From Streptomyces coelicoflavus (GTDB lineage: Bacteria; Actinomycetota; Actinomycetes; Streptomycetales; Streptomycetaceae): 64,000 bases of DNA. Under the pieces are notes generated by a model. That model saw only the letters and a program-made list of their open reading frames with translations, was not told the DNA's origin and ran no database searches. Numbering within the stretch: position 1 is the stretch's first letter; each line of letters begins with the position of its first letter. The stretch spans positions 119,100 to 183,099 of the forward strand of contig NZ_BEWB01000016.1 in assembly GCF_003112555.1 (NCBI RefSeq), read 5' to 3'. The translations under genes and the position numbers were made by a program. Below, one piece after another: positions 43,106 to 51,519 of the stretch.

Positions 43106-43163
43106 CGCCTCATCAACGTCGCGGATTTCGAATTCGAAGGGGAGTCGGGTACGGGCCGGCGAT

Positions 43164-43586
43164 TCAGTCCCTGGCAAGGAAGTCGCCGATCGTCTCGTCG
43201 GTGTGGTACTCGGGCTTCTCGTAGTAGTGCGGGCCGTCGTAGATCTCGATCAGCCTGCTGCGCTCGTGCGCCAGGGTCGGGCCGTGCGGGTGGTCCTTGG
43301 GGTTCATGTAGAAGGAGCCGGGGCGCAGCCTGAGGCCCGAGTCGGTGTACTCGTAGTCGCCTTCGAGGCAGTACATGAACTGGTTCGAGGCGTGCGTGTG
43401 CCTGGTGGGGATGGTGCCGCCCCGGTCGTAGTCGAGGAGGGCGATGCTGGCGCCGGTCTCGGCGTTCTTGAACAGGAAGTACTGGCGGAAGCCGTAGTCG
43501 GGGTAGTCGATCCAGTTGTCCTCGTCGAGGTCCGCAGCGTGGATCAGGACCTCCAGGGACTTCATCGTCTCGGCGTTGATGTCCAC
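43164..43586 (-). CDS. Cupin-domain protein (ChrR/acetylacetone-dioxygenase-like)
   Basis: 140-aa single beta-barrel. Metal-binding cupin motif 1: TRHTHASNQFMYCLEGDYEYTDSG (His-His-Gln-Glu-like set near residues 63-75). Motif 2: PGSFYMNPKDHPHGPTLAHE. Start is GTG at 43586 with GGAG 7 nt upstream, 4 nt after the preceding gene's stop; the longer open frame has no other support. Such cupins are isomerases or carbon-carbon-cleaving dioxygenases acting on oxo-acids. In this operon it could process a ring-fission intermediate. Confidence 0.85.
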   Translation of the reverse strand: MDINAETMKSLEVLIHAADLDEDNWIDYPDYGFRQYFLFKNAETGASIALLDYDRGGTIPTRHTHASNQFMYCLEGDYEYTDSGLRLRPGSFYMNPKDHPHGPTLAHERSRLIEIYDGPHYYEKPEYHTDETIGDFLARD

Positions 43587-43590
43587 TTCT

Positions 43591-44343
43591 TCACTCCAAA
43601 CCGGGGCGGCCCGCTGCCACCCACGTGTCGTATTCCTGACGGCTCTCGGACGTGCCGGGGAAGAGCCCGAAGAGGGACCGTCCCCTTTCGATCTGCAGGG
43701 CGGCGAACTCCTCGTAGGCGGCGGCGTCGGCGCCCTCGGCGGCCACCTCCGCCACCAGGTGGCGGGGGACGACCACAACGCCGTCGGCGTCGCCCAGCAG
43801 GACGTCGCCCGGGTAGATGGCGACGCCGCCACAGCCCACGGGCTCGTCCAGGGCGACCGGGTGCAGGGCGACGGGTGTGGCCCGCGGGGCGTTGTCCCGG
43901 TGGAAGCAGGGCAGGCCGGTCCGGGCGACGGCGGCGGAGTCCCGGTAGCCGCCGTCGGTCACCGCGCCCGACACGCCGCGGCGCTTGAGGCGCGCCGCCA
44001 TCATGTCGCCCATGGAGGCGGCGGCCGTGGAGCCGAGGGCGTCGATCACCAGCACCGCGCCGGGCGGGCACTCCTCGACGGCCCGCCGGTGCAGGTGGTC
44101 GCTGCTCGCGTAGCCGGCGAGGGTGTCGAGGTCTTCCCGGGCGGGGATGAAGCGCAGGGTGTAGGCCGGGCCGACCAGTGGCCGCTGCCCCGCGGTGAGG
44201 GGCCGTACGCCGGTCATGAGGACGTTGCGCAGGCCGCGCCGGAGCAGCATGTTGGCGACCGTGGCCGAGCCGGCGCGCGCCAGCCGGTCCCGTACCGTCC
44301 CGGTCAGCGCTTCGGCCGGGTCCTTGTGCGCGGTGCCGGTCAC
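43591..44343 (-). CDS. RraA-family aldolase/decarboxylase (HMG/CHA aldolase-like)
   Basis: 250-aa protein of the RraA fold. Conserved elements are TVANMLLRRGLRNVLMTGVRPL, AYTLRFIPAREDLDTLAGY, and PPGAVLVIDALGSTAAASMGDMMAARLKRRGVSGAVTDGGYRDSAAV. The last carries the GxxxA and RD motifs that bind metal and pyruvate enolate in HMG/CHA aldolases. CGGVAIYPGDVLLGDADGVVVVP follows. Starts with GTG overlapping the dioxygenase stop (GTGA). It probably performs the aldol or retro-aldol cleavage, or oxaloacetate-type decarboxylation, that yields central metabolites. Confidence 0.9.
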   Translation of the reverse strand: MTGTAHKDPAEALTGTVRDRLARAGSATVANMLLRRGLRNVLMTGVRPLTAGQRPLVGPAYTLRFIPAREDLDTLAGYASSDHLHRRAVEECPPGAVLVIDALGSTAAASMGDMMAARLKRRGVSGAVTDGGYRDSAAVARTGLPCFHRDNAPRATPVALHPVALDEPVGCGGVAIYPGDVLLGDADGVVVVPRHLVAEVAAEGADAAAYEEFAALQIERGRSLFGLFPGTSESRQEYDTWVAAGRPGLE

Positions 44344-45275
44344 CGGAAGAACTCCAGGGGCGGGCGGTTGCCCCACTGGGTGGTCTCGGAGGCGGTGCCG
44401 TTGAACCGGGTCGGGCGGTGACTCGCGTCCACGACGTCGCCGTCGGTGTAGTGCTCGATGCGGAAGCCGAAGGGGTCCTTCCAGTAGTCGAAGATCTGGC
44501 TGCCGAGGAGGTGGCGGCCGACCCCGACGTCGAGGCTGAACCCCTCCTGCACGAGGTAGTCGTGCGACGACATCACCGCGTCCATGTCGGTCACCTCGAA
44601 GGCACTGTGGTGGACGCCCACCCAGTCCGACTCCAGCAGCAGCATGAAGTGGTGGTCGACGAGCTGCTCGCCGAGGTCCAGCCGGACGAACGTGCCCACG
44701 ATCGGTCCGTCCTCGCCGGGCGGCACGAAGTGGTCGGAGGGCAGGAAGTTGAACCGTTCGTTCAGCCAGGCCATGGACGCGTCGTGGTCCTTGACGTGCA
44801 GCACGAAGTGGCCCAGGCGCGCGACGGTGCAGGGGGCGACGGACTGCCGGACGGAGGTGTGCAGGCGGTTCTTGTCGCGGATGTTGTTCATGGCGAACGG
44901 CGCGCGCTCGGGGAGGGGTTCCGCCTTCGCCCGGCCGCAGACCGCGCGGATCTCGATGCCGTCGGGCATGGTCATCACGACTTCGTGACCGCCGCCGGGC
45001 TCGGTGGACGCGCGGACCGGGGAGGACCCCGGCAGGGCGGCGAGTTCGGCCAGGTCGTCGGGGCCGGCGACCTCGATGGAGGCGCCGACGAATCGCTGTT
45101 CCGGGGCCTTGCGGGTGACATGGATGTGGTGCTGGGTGCCGGTGCCCCGCATGTACAGGGTCCGGTCGTCGCTGCCCTCGACCCTGGTCATGCCGAAGGC
45201 GGTCAGGAACTTCTCCATCAGGGCGAGGTCTGGTGCCTCGTAGGTGACTTGGGCGGCGTCGATTGCCGTGGCCAC
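44340..45275 (-). CDS. VOC-family extradiol ring-cleavage dioxygenase
   Basis: 311-aa two-domain vicinal-oxygen-chelate protein of type I extradiol dioxygenase size. The catalytic C-terminal domain has LGHFVLHVKDHDASMAWLNERFNF (first metal His near residue 154), WVGVHHSAFEVTDMDAV (second His near 218) and FGFRIEHYTDGDVVD (Glu ligand near 275). The N-terminal domain is a degenerate copy. GTG at 45275 follows AGGAGG. It sits 40 nt after the HpaB-type hydroxylase stop, so it likely opens the catechol-like ring that the hydroxylase makes. Confidence 0.91.
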   Translation of the reverse strand: MATAIDAAQVTYEAPDLALMEKFLTAFGMTRVEGSDDRTLYMRGTGTQHHIHVTRKAPEQRFVGASIEVAGPDDLAELAALPGSSPVRASTEPGGGHEVVMTMPDGIEIRAVCGRAKAEPLPERAPFAMNNIRDKNRLHTSVRQSVAPCTVARLGHFVLHVKDHDASMAWLNERFNFLPSDHFVPPGEDGPIVGTFVRLDLGEQLVDHHFMLLLESDWVGVHHSAFEVTDMDAVMSSHDYLVQEGFSLDVGVGRHLLGSQIFDYWKDPFGFRIEHYTDGDVVDASHRPTRFNGTASETTQWGNRPPLEFFR

Positions 45276-45315
45276 GGTGCCTCCTGTGGTGGGTGGGAGC
45301 GGGAGCGGCGCGGGG

Positions 45316-46881
45316 TCAGCGCTTGAGGATGCTGACGTCGTCGGGGCCGACGAGGTCGGGCACGGTCCAGCCGTCGAGGTCGTACTCGTCCATGGCGCTC
45401 TGCGCGAAGTCCTTGAGACGGTCGAGGAGGCCGCTGCCGCGCGCGCCGAACAGGTTGGTCTGGCGCGTCACGTCGTTGCTGCCGATGTAGTTGATCTCGT
45501 ACAGCTCGTGGCGTGCGCCGAACTCCGTGCCGATGGAGTCCCAGAGCATCTTCATGACCTTGACGCGTTCCTCGGCGTCGATGCCGCCGGTGCCGCGCAG
45601 GTAGGTGTCGAGGTAACCGCGGATCTCGGGGGTGGCGAAGTCCTTGGCGTGGGAGTTGAGGTAGATCAGCCCGCTGGCGACGACCTGCTCGATGATGTTC
45701 TTGATCTTCGGCATGGCGAGCTGGTTCATCACGCGGTACGCGCCGGCGAACTGCGGGTCGGGCTGGATCATGCCGCCCTTCCACGGCACCGCGCTCTTCG
45801 CCATCGCGTCGGACAGCGCCCAGAAGGTGTTGCGCCAGGCGATGACCTCGCCGAGCTGGGACATGACGCCGTGGAACTGACCGGCCCCGGTGACGTCGAG
45901 CGCCCGGGCCAGCATGCCGACCAGGAAGTCCATCTTGACGGCGAACCGGGTGCAGCCGTGCAGCGAGGCGCGCTCCAGGTAGCCGGAGTGGATGTTGTAC
46001 TTGTTGGCCTGCTCCAGGTCGTTGTAAATGAAGGCGTTCTCCCAGGGGACGAAGACGTCGTCCAGGACCAGGATCGCGTCGTTCTCGTCCAGCCGGCTGG
46101 AGAGCGGGTAGTCGAACGGGCTGCCCAGCGCCGCCGCCCGGTACTCGTTGGAGGTACGGCAGAGCAGCTTCACGCCGGGGGCGTTGGTGGGCGTGATGAA
46201 GACGGGCGAGAAGGCCGGGTCCTGTACGGCGACCTGGCCGACGTGGCCGACGAAGGTGTGGTGGGTGAGGGCCGAGCCCGTGGCCACCACCTTGGCGCCC
46301 TTGACGTAGAACCCGGCGTCGGTCTCCCTGGTGACCCGGATGAAGACGTCCTTGCCGGCGTCGGCACCGAGCCCGCGGTCGACCGGCGGGTTCATGATGG
46401 CGTGGTTGATGTACCAGGTCTTCTCCTGCGCCTTGCGGTACCAGGCGCGGGCGTTGTCCTCGAAGCCGCGGTAGAACTCGGCGTTGGCGCCCAGGGTGCC
46501 GAGGAAGCAGCCCTTGTAGTCGGGCGAGCGGCCCATCCAGCCCCAGGCGATCTTCTGCCACTCGGCGATGGCGTCGCGGGAGGCGACCTGCTCTTCCACG
46601 GTGCCGGGCGCCCGGTAGAAGCGGTGGGTGAAACCGCCCCACTCGGTGGGCGTGGTGAGGACGTCCTTGCGCGCGGGGTCGTGCAGGGCGTCGTACATGC
46701 GGGCGACCATGCGGGCGCTGTTGCGGAAGGCCGGGTGTTCGGCGATGTTCTCCACCCGCTCGCCGTAGATCCACACCTCGCGGCCGTCATTCAGGCTTTC
46801 CAGGTATTCGGCCCCGGTAAAGGGAATGTGCTCGCGGCCCGCCGGGGTGTTCGCCGACTCGTTCATGTTTTCCGCCATCAC
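45316..46881 (-). CDS. 4-hydroxyphenylacetate 3-hydroxylase (HpaB)-family oxygenase
   Basis: 521-aa FADH2-dependent aromatic ortho-hydroxylase. Family blocks: TGAEYLESLNDGREVWIYGERVENIAEHPAF, GWMGRSPDYKGCFLGTLG near 115, WYINHAIMNPPVDRG near 160, HHTFVGHVGQVAVQDP, DDVFVPWENAFIYND near 285 and DVTRQTNLFGARGSG near the end. The substrate may differ from 4-hydroxyphenylacetate, because HpaB relatives act on many phenols and heteroaromatics. It starts at GTG 46881 or ATG 46878. First gene of the ten-gene operon, downstream of a LysR gene. Confidence 0.92.
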   Translation of the reverse strand: MMAENMNESANTPAGREHIPFTGAEYLESLNDGREVWIYGERVENIAEHPAFRNSARMVARMYDALHDPARKDVLTTPTEWGGFTHRFYRAPGTVEEQVASRDAIAEWQKIAWGWMGRSPDYKGCFLGTLGANAEFYRGFEDNARAWYRKAQEKTWYINHAIMNPPVDRGLGADAGKDVFIRVTRETDAGFYVKGAKVVATGSALTHHTFVGHVGQVAVQDPAFSPVFITPTNAPGVKLLCRTSNEYRAAALGSPFDYPLSSRLDENDAILVLDDVFVPWENAFIYNDLEQANKYNIHSGYLERASLHGCTRFAVKMDFLVGMLARALDVTGAGQFHGVMSQLGEVIAWRNTFWALSDAMAKSAVPWKGGMIQPDPQFAGAYRVMNQLAMPKIKNIIEQVVASGLIYLNSHAKDFATPEIRGYLDTYLRGTGGIDAEERVKVMKMLWDSIGTEFGARHELYEINYIGSNDVTRQTNLFGARGSGLLDRLKDFAQSAMDEYDLDGWTVPDLVGPDDVSILKR

Positions 46882-47292
46882 TGACCGACCCCTTCTTTTC
46901 GTTCACGGAACCGGGCCGAGCCGTCGGTTCGCGCAACCAATACGCGGGCAGCGATCCGGTGCCGGGCCATTTCCCGTACCGATCCGAAGCCGCCTGCGCC
47001 GTCGAATTGCCGAGGAGACTGGCACGGTCGTACGGAAGGCGGCAAGGGTTTCCGTGAAGGGTGCCGAGGGGCCGGTGCGGGCGTCCGGGGCGTTGGGCGC
47101 CGACTCGATACTGCCCCGTCACACCTCTCTGACCAGCAGGTTCATCCAGTGTCAGGCGGGCGGGCGGTGCGCGGAACGCCCGACCTCATGTGACGCGCGT
47201 CACTCGCAACTCAAGGATTTCCCCAGGCTTTTCGCTCGCATTCCCCTCGCCTTTCCATACGGGGCGCGAAGGGGGGCTGTGCGGTTCCCTGT
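46882..47292. promoter_or_regulatory. Intergenic promoter region of the aromatic operon, with a Crp-like palindrome
   Basis: No gene is visible between the HpaB-type start and the LysR 3' end. GTGACGCGCGTCAC at 47190-47203 is a perfect 14-bp palindrome. It fits the GTG-N8-CAC shape reported for Streptomyces Crp-type sites and lies about 310 nt upstream of the operon. No clear LysR T-N11-A repeat was picked out. Confidence 0.45.
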
Positions 47293-47341
47293 ATGGCCCG
47301 GGTCAAGGGGCGATGGCCCGGGTCACGGGGCGATGGCCCGG
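47293..47341. repeat. 2.4-copy 20-nt tandem repeat overlapping the LysR stop
   Basis: Units at 47293-47312 and 47313-47332 differ only at one base (ATGGCCCGGGTCA then A or C, then GGGGCG), followed by a partial third copy. The LysR stop codon (47323-47325) lies within the second unit. Confidence 0.7.
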
Positions 47342-48240
47342 CGGTGCTCCGCGATGGTGCGGGTCGCCTCGATCCACCGCCTCATCAGCGGGGTCACCTC
47401 CGAGCCGCGCTTCCACAGGAGGGTGGCCTGCATGGGCGGCAGCCAGCTCGGCGGGTCGAGGAGGGCGACGGAGTCGCTGCGGCCGGCGATGCGTTCGGTC
47501 ACCGGGGCCACGCCGAGGCCCGCGGCGACGAAGGCGAGGGCGGTCTGGGGCGTGGAGACTTCGAGGACCCCGAACGAGGGATCCCCGGCCAGGGCCTTCT
47601 CGGCGGCGTCCGGCATGCCGGAGAAGGCGGGGATCCGGGCGGGCAGGATCCAGCGCCCCCAGCCCCTGCCGCCGGGATGCGACTCCGCCGCGCGGTACCT
47701 GGGGACCGCGAGCTTGATCGGGATGTCCAGGATCGGCCGCCAGTCGCAGCCGTCCGCGACGAACCCGGCGAACTGGTGCGGGCCGAAGGGGATGCACCCC
47801 ATGTCGAGCTCGCCGGCGAGGATCCGCTGGACGATGACGTCGGGCGTCACGTCGGCCAGGCTGACGCGCGCGCCGGGCGCCTGCTCCAGGAACTCCGCCA
47901 GTACGTCGGCGATGAGTTCGTTGATGACCATGGGCTCCACACCGAGATGGAGGTCGCCGACCGCGCCCTCGCCCATCAGGCGCAGCGTCTCGACGACCCG
48001 GTTGCGGTCGGCGATCAGACGCTCGCCGGTGGCCAGGAGGTGGAGTCCGGCCTGGGTGGGGTGGACTCCTTTCGCCGTACGTTCCAGCAGGCGCACCCCC
48101 AACTCGCGTTCCAGTTTGGCGATGGCGTGACTCACCGGCGGCTGCGTCATCCCGAGATTCTTGGCGGCCTGCGAAACGGAACCCGCCCCGACGACGGCTC
48201 TGAAGTACTCCAGCTGACGAAAGTCCATGCCCGTGTGCAT
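47323..48240 (-). CDS. LysR family transcriptional regulator
   Basis: 305 aa. The N-terminal winged helix is DFRQLEYFRAVVGAGSVSQAAKNLGMTQPPVSHAIAKLERELGVRLLERTAKGVHPTQAG (residues 6-65). The periplasmic-binding-like effector domain follows (GDLHLGVEPMVINELIADVLAEF, ISLADVTPDV-type strand, VAAGLGVAPVTERIAG). ATG at 48240 is chosen for its GAGGGG ribosome site; ATG at 48228 is possible. It lies upstream of, and reads in the same direction as, the aromatic operon and divergent from the metallo-hydrolase gene. It probably senses the aromatic substrate or an intermediate and controls both. Confidence 0.93.
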   Translation of the reverse strand: MHTGMDFRQLEYFRAVVGAGSVSQAAKNLGMTQPPVSHAIAKLERELGVRLLERTAKGVHPTQAGLHLLATGERLIADRNRVVETLRLMGEGAVGDLHLGVEPMVINELIADVLAEFLEQAPGARVSLADVTPDVIVQRILAGELDMGCIPFGPHQFAGFVADGCDWRPILDIPIKLAVPRYRAAESHPGGRGWGRWILPARIPAFSGMPDAAEKALAGDPSFGVLEVSTPQTALAFVAAGLGVAPVTERIAGRSDSVALLDPPSWLPPMQATLLWKRGSEVTPLMRRWIEATRTIAEHRRAIAP

Positions 48241-48510
48241 TTCACGCCCCTCAGGAATTGTCAACGGACCCGACCACGCCCGCCGCCATACAGGAAACCA
48301 TGGACCCCTCCAAGGGAACGTGTCTGGGATGTCCGAGCCGCCTGGGCGCGATTCCCCGGAAGTGACCTCAATCCGGCGTGACCTGCACCACATTCCGCCC
48401 GGTGGATTTCTCGGCCCCATTGCCGGACCCGAATGCCCGTGCAAGTCTTCCCGGCGATTCGGCGCGCCCTTTCGTCTCTCACCTTTCAACCCCTTCACCC
48501 GGCAAGGCGG

Positions 48511-49662
48511 ATGACCATGTGTGATCTGTGCGGTTCCGAAGCTCCCGTCGAGGGCGGACACGACGTCGGCAGACGCTCCGTGCTGACCGCTCTCGGCGTC
48601 ACCCCGGTGGTTCTCGGGCTGGCCGGTGCGGGCCCGGCGGCGGCGGACACCCGGTCCGGAGCTTCCGGACACCCCGGTGGGACCCCGTGGGGCCCCCTGG
48701 AGCTCGTGCTGCTCGGTACCAAGGCGGGACCGCCCGTGGACCCGCTGAGGGCCGGGATCTCCAGCGCGCTCGTCGTCGACGGCGCCACGTACGTCGTCGA
48801 CTGCGGACGCTCGGCCGTCACCCAGTACATACGGGCCGGTCTCACGCTGGCGTCCCTCAGCGGCATCTTCATCACCCACCTGCATGCCGACCACGTCGCC
48901 GACTACTACAACTTCTTCCTGCTCGGCGGAAGCGTCCCCAACCAGGAGGGCGACCGGCTCACCGGTCCGGTCCCCGTCCACGGCCCCGGCCCGGCCGGCG
49001 GGCTCCCGCCGAAGTTCGGCGGCGGGGACGCCCCGACGGTGGCACCCGACGACCCGACGCCGGGCCTGGCCGCGCTGACCGACCGGTGCCACGCCGCGTA
49101 CGCGTACAGCACCAACGTGTTCCTGCGCGACATGGGCATCCAGGACGTCCGGGGGCTCGCCGACGTCCACGAGATCGAGCTGCCCGGGGTCGGAGCCGAC
49201 CACACGAACACCGCACCGCCGATGAAGCCGTTCGTGGTGATGGAGGACGACCGCGTCAGGGTCTCCGCGATCCTGGTGCCGCACGGACCGGTGTTCCCCT
49301 CGTTCGCCTACCGCTTCGACACCGACCACGGCTCGGTCACCTTCTCCGGCGACACCACGTACAGCGACAACGTGATCACCCTGGCCAGGGGGTCGGACAT
49401 CCTCGTGCACGAGGCGATCAGCGTCGAGGGCCTGCAAGCACCCGAGGTCTTCGTCGACCACCTCCTCCAGTCCCACGTGGAGGTCCAGAAGGTCGGCCCG
49501 ATCGCCCAGCGCGCCGAAGTCGGCACGCTCGTGCTCTCGCACATCTCCGAGGTCGCCGCGAATCCGATCGACCCGCGCAAGTGGAAGCGGTGGGCGCAGC
49601 GCGGCTACGACGGCAGGGTCGTCGTCGGCCAGGACCTCCGGCGCGTCAGACCGCGTCGATAA
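48511..49662 (+). CDS. Tat-exported metallo-beta-lactamase-fold hydrolase
   Basis: 383-aa MBL-fold enzyme. Twin-arginine signal GRRSVLTALGVTPVVLGLAGAGPAAA (residues 20-45). Metal motif THLHADHVADYY (HxHxDH) near residue 130, with GDTTYSD and a distal His in LVLSHISEVAANP. LVVDGATYVVDCG precedes the metal site, as in RNase Z- and arylsulfatase-like MBL hydrolases. ATG at 48511 after AAGGCGG. It is divergent from the LysR gene, suggesting an extracellular hydrolysis step that releases the operon's substrate (inferred). Confidence 0.9.
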   Translation: MTMCDLCGSEAPVEGGHDVGRRSVLTALGVTPVVLGLAGAGPAAADTRSGASGHPGGTPWGPLELVLLGTKAGPPVDPLRAGISSALVVDGATYVVDCGRSAVTQYIRAGLTLASLSGIFITHLHADHVADYYNFFLLGGSVPNQEGDRLTGPVPVHGPGPAGGLPPKFGGGDAPTVAPDDPTPGLAALTDRCHAAYAYSTNVFLRDMGIQDVRGLADVHEIELPGVGADHTNTAPPMKPFVVMEDDRVRVSAILVPHGPVFPSFAYRFDTDHGSVTFSGDTTYSDNVITLARGSDILVHEAISVEGLQAPEVFVDHLLQSHVEVQKVGPIAQRAEVGTLVLSHISEVAANPIDPRKWKRWAQRGYDGRVVVGQDLRRVRPRR

Positions 49663-49689
49663 CGGCCGTCGGTGGGGCCGCCGGCCGGG

Positions 49690-50280
49690 TCACGGCGGTC
49701 CCGCGAGCGAGGTCACCGCTCCCGTGGCCAGGCGGACCGCCCGCCGGGTCACGGCGTCGAAGTCGTCGCCGGACTCCACCGCCGTGGTGGCCGCGTTGAC
49801 GAAGCCCTGGAGCAGGCGCGCCGTGCGGTGCGGGGCGTCGTCACCGAGGTCGGTGAGCGCGGCGATCAGGGGTTCCAGGATCTGCGCGTGCGCCTGTGCC
49901 GCGCCCTCTCTGAGCACGGCCGCGTCCCGGTCGCCGGCCAGCGCCTGGGCGATGCGGTGCTCCCCGTCCCGCACCAGGATCAGCTGCGCCCGTACGTAGG
50001 CGGCCACGGCTTCCTCGGGGGTTTGGGCGTCCGCCATTTCGGCGCGGATCCGGGAGGTCCAGCGGGGCGCGGCCTCGCGCACGACCTCGGCCAGCAGCTG
50101 TCCGCGGTCGGCGAAGTACTTGTAGACGCTGTTGCGGGCCAGTCCGGTGCGGGCGGCCACCGCGGCGAAGGTGACGGCCGAGGCGTCGCCCTCCTCCAGG
50201 ATCTCGCGCGCCGCGGCGACCAGCGCGGCACGCTGCTGGGCCCGGTGGTCGGCGACGGAGGCTGCACGGATCTTGGGCAC
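49690..50280 (-). CDS. TetR/AcrR family transcriptional regulator
   Basis: 196-aa repressor. Helix-turn-helix: RAALVAAAREILEEGDASAVTFAAVAARTGLARNSVYKYFADRGQLLAEVV (residues 17-67). C-terminal ligand domain: AYVRAQLILVRDGEHRIAQALAGDRDAAVL. GTG at 50280 has no evident ribosome site and may be leaderless. It is divergent from the ABC operon, with a 23-bp inverted repeat and a weaker second copy between the starts, so it probably represses both. Confidence 0.9.
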   Translation of the reverse strand: MPKIRAASVADHRAQQRAALVAAAREILEEGDASAVTFAAVAARTGLARNSVYKYFADRGQLLAEVVREAAPRWTSRIRAEMADAQTPEEAVAAYVRAQLILVRDGEHRIAQALAGDRDAAVLREGAAQAHAQILEPLIAALTDLGDDAPHRTARLLQGFVNAATTAVESGDDFDAVTRRAVRLATGAVTSLAGPP

Positions 50281-50329
50281 GTCGTCAGTGTAGGAGGCGG
50301 TCGGCTCCGGGCGGACGGACCCCCGCTTG

Positions 50330-50377
50330 GGGACGCGGTGTCGCCATCTTCTATGTTGGGGACACAGTGTCCCTAAC
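50330..50377. promoter_or_regulatory. TetR operator pair
   Basis: Site 1 (50355-50377): GTTGGGGACAC-A-GTGTCCCTAAC, arms of 11 with one mismatch. Site 2 (50330-50344): GGGACGCGGTGTCGC, a degenerate copy of the same GGGACAC/GTGTCCC core. Site 1 ends 23 nt before the permease GTG. Confidence 0.7.
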
Positions 50378-50400
50378 ATTCTTCCTGGGAAGGCCTTCCC

Positions 50401-51519
50401 GTGTACTTGGCTCTGCTCGAACTGAAGGCGGCCCGTGGCCGCTTTCTCCTGATGGGTAGCGTCGTGGTCCTCGTCGCCGCGCTCGTCGGCATCGTCAGCG
50501 GTTTCACCACCGGACTCGGCGACGACACCATCTCCGCGCTGCGCAGACTCCCCGCGACCCACCTAGCCTTCGACCGCGGGGCCGACTCCGACCAGTTCGC
50601 CCGCAGCCTGGTGGGCGGGGCGGAACTGGACGGCTGGCGCGAGCGCGACGGCGTCGAGGCCACCCCGCTCGGCGTCTCCATCGCCCGTGGCACCACGGAC
50701 CGGAAGGTGGAGGTGGACTTCGCCGCCTTCGGTGTCGAGCCCGGCTCCTTCCTCGACCCCGGCGCCGCCTCCGGCACGGCCCTGTCCGCCGGCGGGCCGT
50801 CCGGCGTCGTCGTCTCGCAGCAGCTCGTGAAGGACGGCGTACGCGTCGGCGACACCCTGACCGTCGACCGCCTGGGTCTCGAACTCGAGGTGACCGGCAC
50901 GACCGGGCGCTCCTCGTACGGTCACGTCCCCGTCGCCTACCTGCCCGTCGAGACCTGGCAGCGCATCCGCTTCGCCACACCCGGCACGCGGGCCGCCGAC
51001 GTCGAGCCGCCGCACCAGTACAGCGCGGTCGCCCTCAAGGCCGGAGCCGGAGCGGACCTCACCGCGGCGGACCGGGCCCTGACCACCCGGACCGTGACCG
51101 TCGAGGACGCGTACGCCGCCGCTCCGGGCTACACCGGAGAGCGTCTGACGATGACGTCGATCCAGGCGTTCCTCTACGCCATCGCGCCGCTCGTCGTGGG
51201 CGCCTTCTTCGCGGTGTGGACCGTCCAGCGCCGCCCCGAACTCGCCCTGCTGCGGGCGATGGGAGCCTCGCGGGCGCGGCTGCTGGGGCATACCCTCGCG
51301 CAGGCCGCGATCGTGGTGACGGCGGGTGCGGTGCTCGGAGCGGCGCTGGCCGCGGTGCTGGGCCTGGTGGTCGGCTCCGAGGTCCCCTTCAGCCTTCCCG
51401 CCGGAGCACTCGTCGACACCATGGCGACGGTCGTCCTGGTCGGCCTCGCCGGCACCGCCGTCACGCTGCGCAAGGTGACCACCGTTGACCCGATGACCAT
51501 GCTGGGAGCCGGCCGATGA
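50401..51519 (+). CDS. ABC transporter permease, FtsX/MacB-like
   Basis: 372-aa membrane subunit. One N-terminal helix (FLLMGSVVVLVAALVGIVSGF), a large extracytoplasmic domain (about residues 45-250), then three helices at the C-terminus. These are IAPLVVGAFFAVWTVQRRPELALLRAMGASRARLLGHTLAQAAIVVTAGAVLGAAL and the following segment, ending in DPMTMLGAGR. The ALLRAMGAS loop is the FtsX coupling motif. GTG at 50401. Overlaps its ATPase gene by 4 nt. Such pairs extract lipoproteins or export peptides and macrolides. Confidence 0.91.
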   Translation: MYLALLELKAARGRFLLMGSVVVLVAALVGIVSGFTTGLGDDTISALRRLPATHLAFDRGADSDQFARSLVGGAELDGWRERDGVEATPLGVSIARGTTDRKVEVDFAAFGVEPGSFLDPGAASGTALSAGGPSGVVVSQQLVKDGVRVGDTLTVDRLGLELEVTGTTGRSSYGHVPVAYLPVETWQRIRFATPGTRAADVEPPHQYSAVALKAGAGADLTAADRALTTRTVTVEDAYAAAPGYTGERLTMTSIQAFLYAIAPLVVGAFFAVWTVQRRPELALLRAMGASRARLLGHTLAQAAIVVTAGAVLGAALAAVLGLVVGSEVPFSLPAGALVDTMATVVLVGLAGTAVTLRKVTTVDPMTMLGAGR

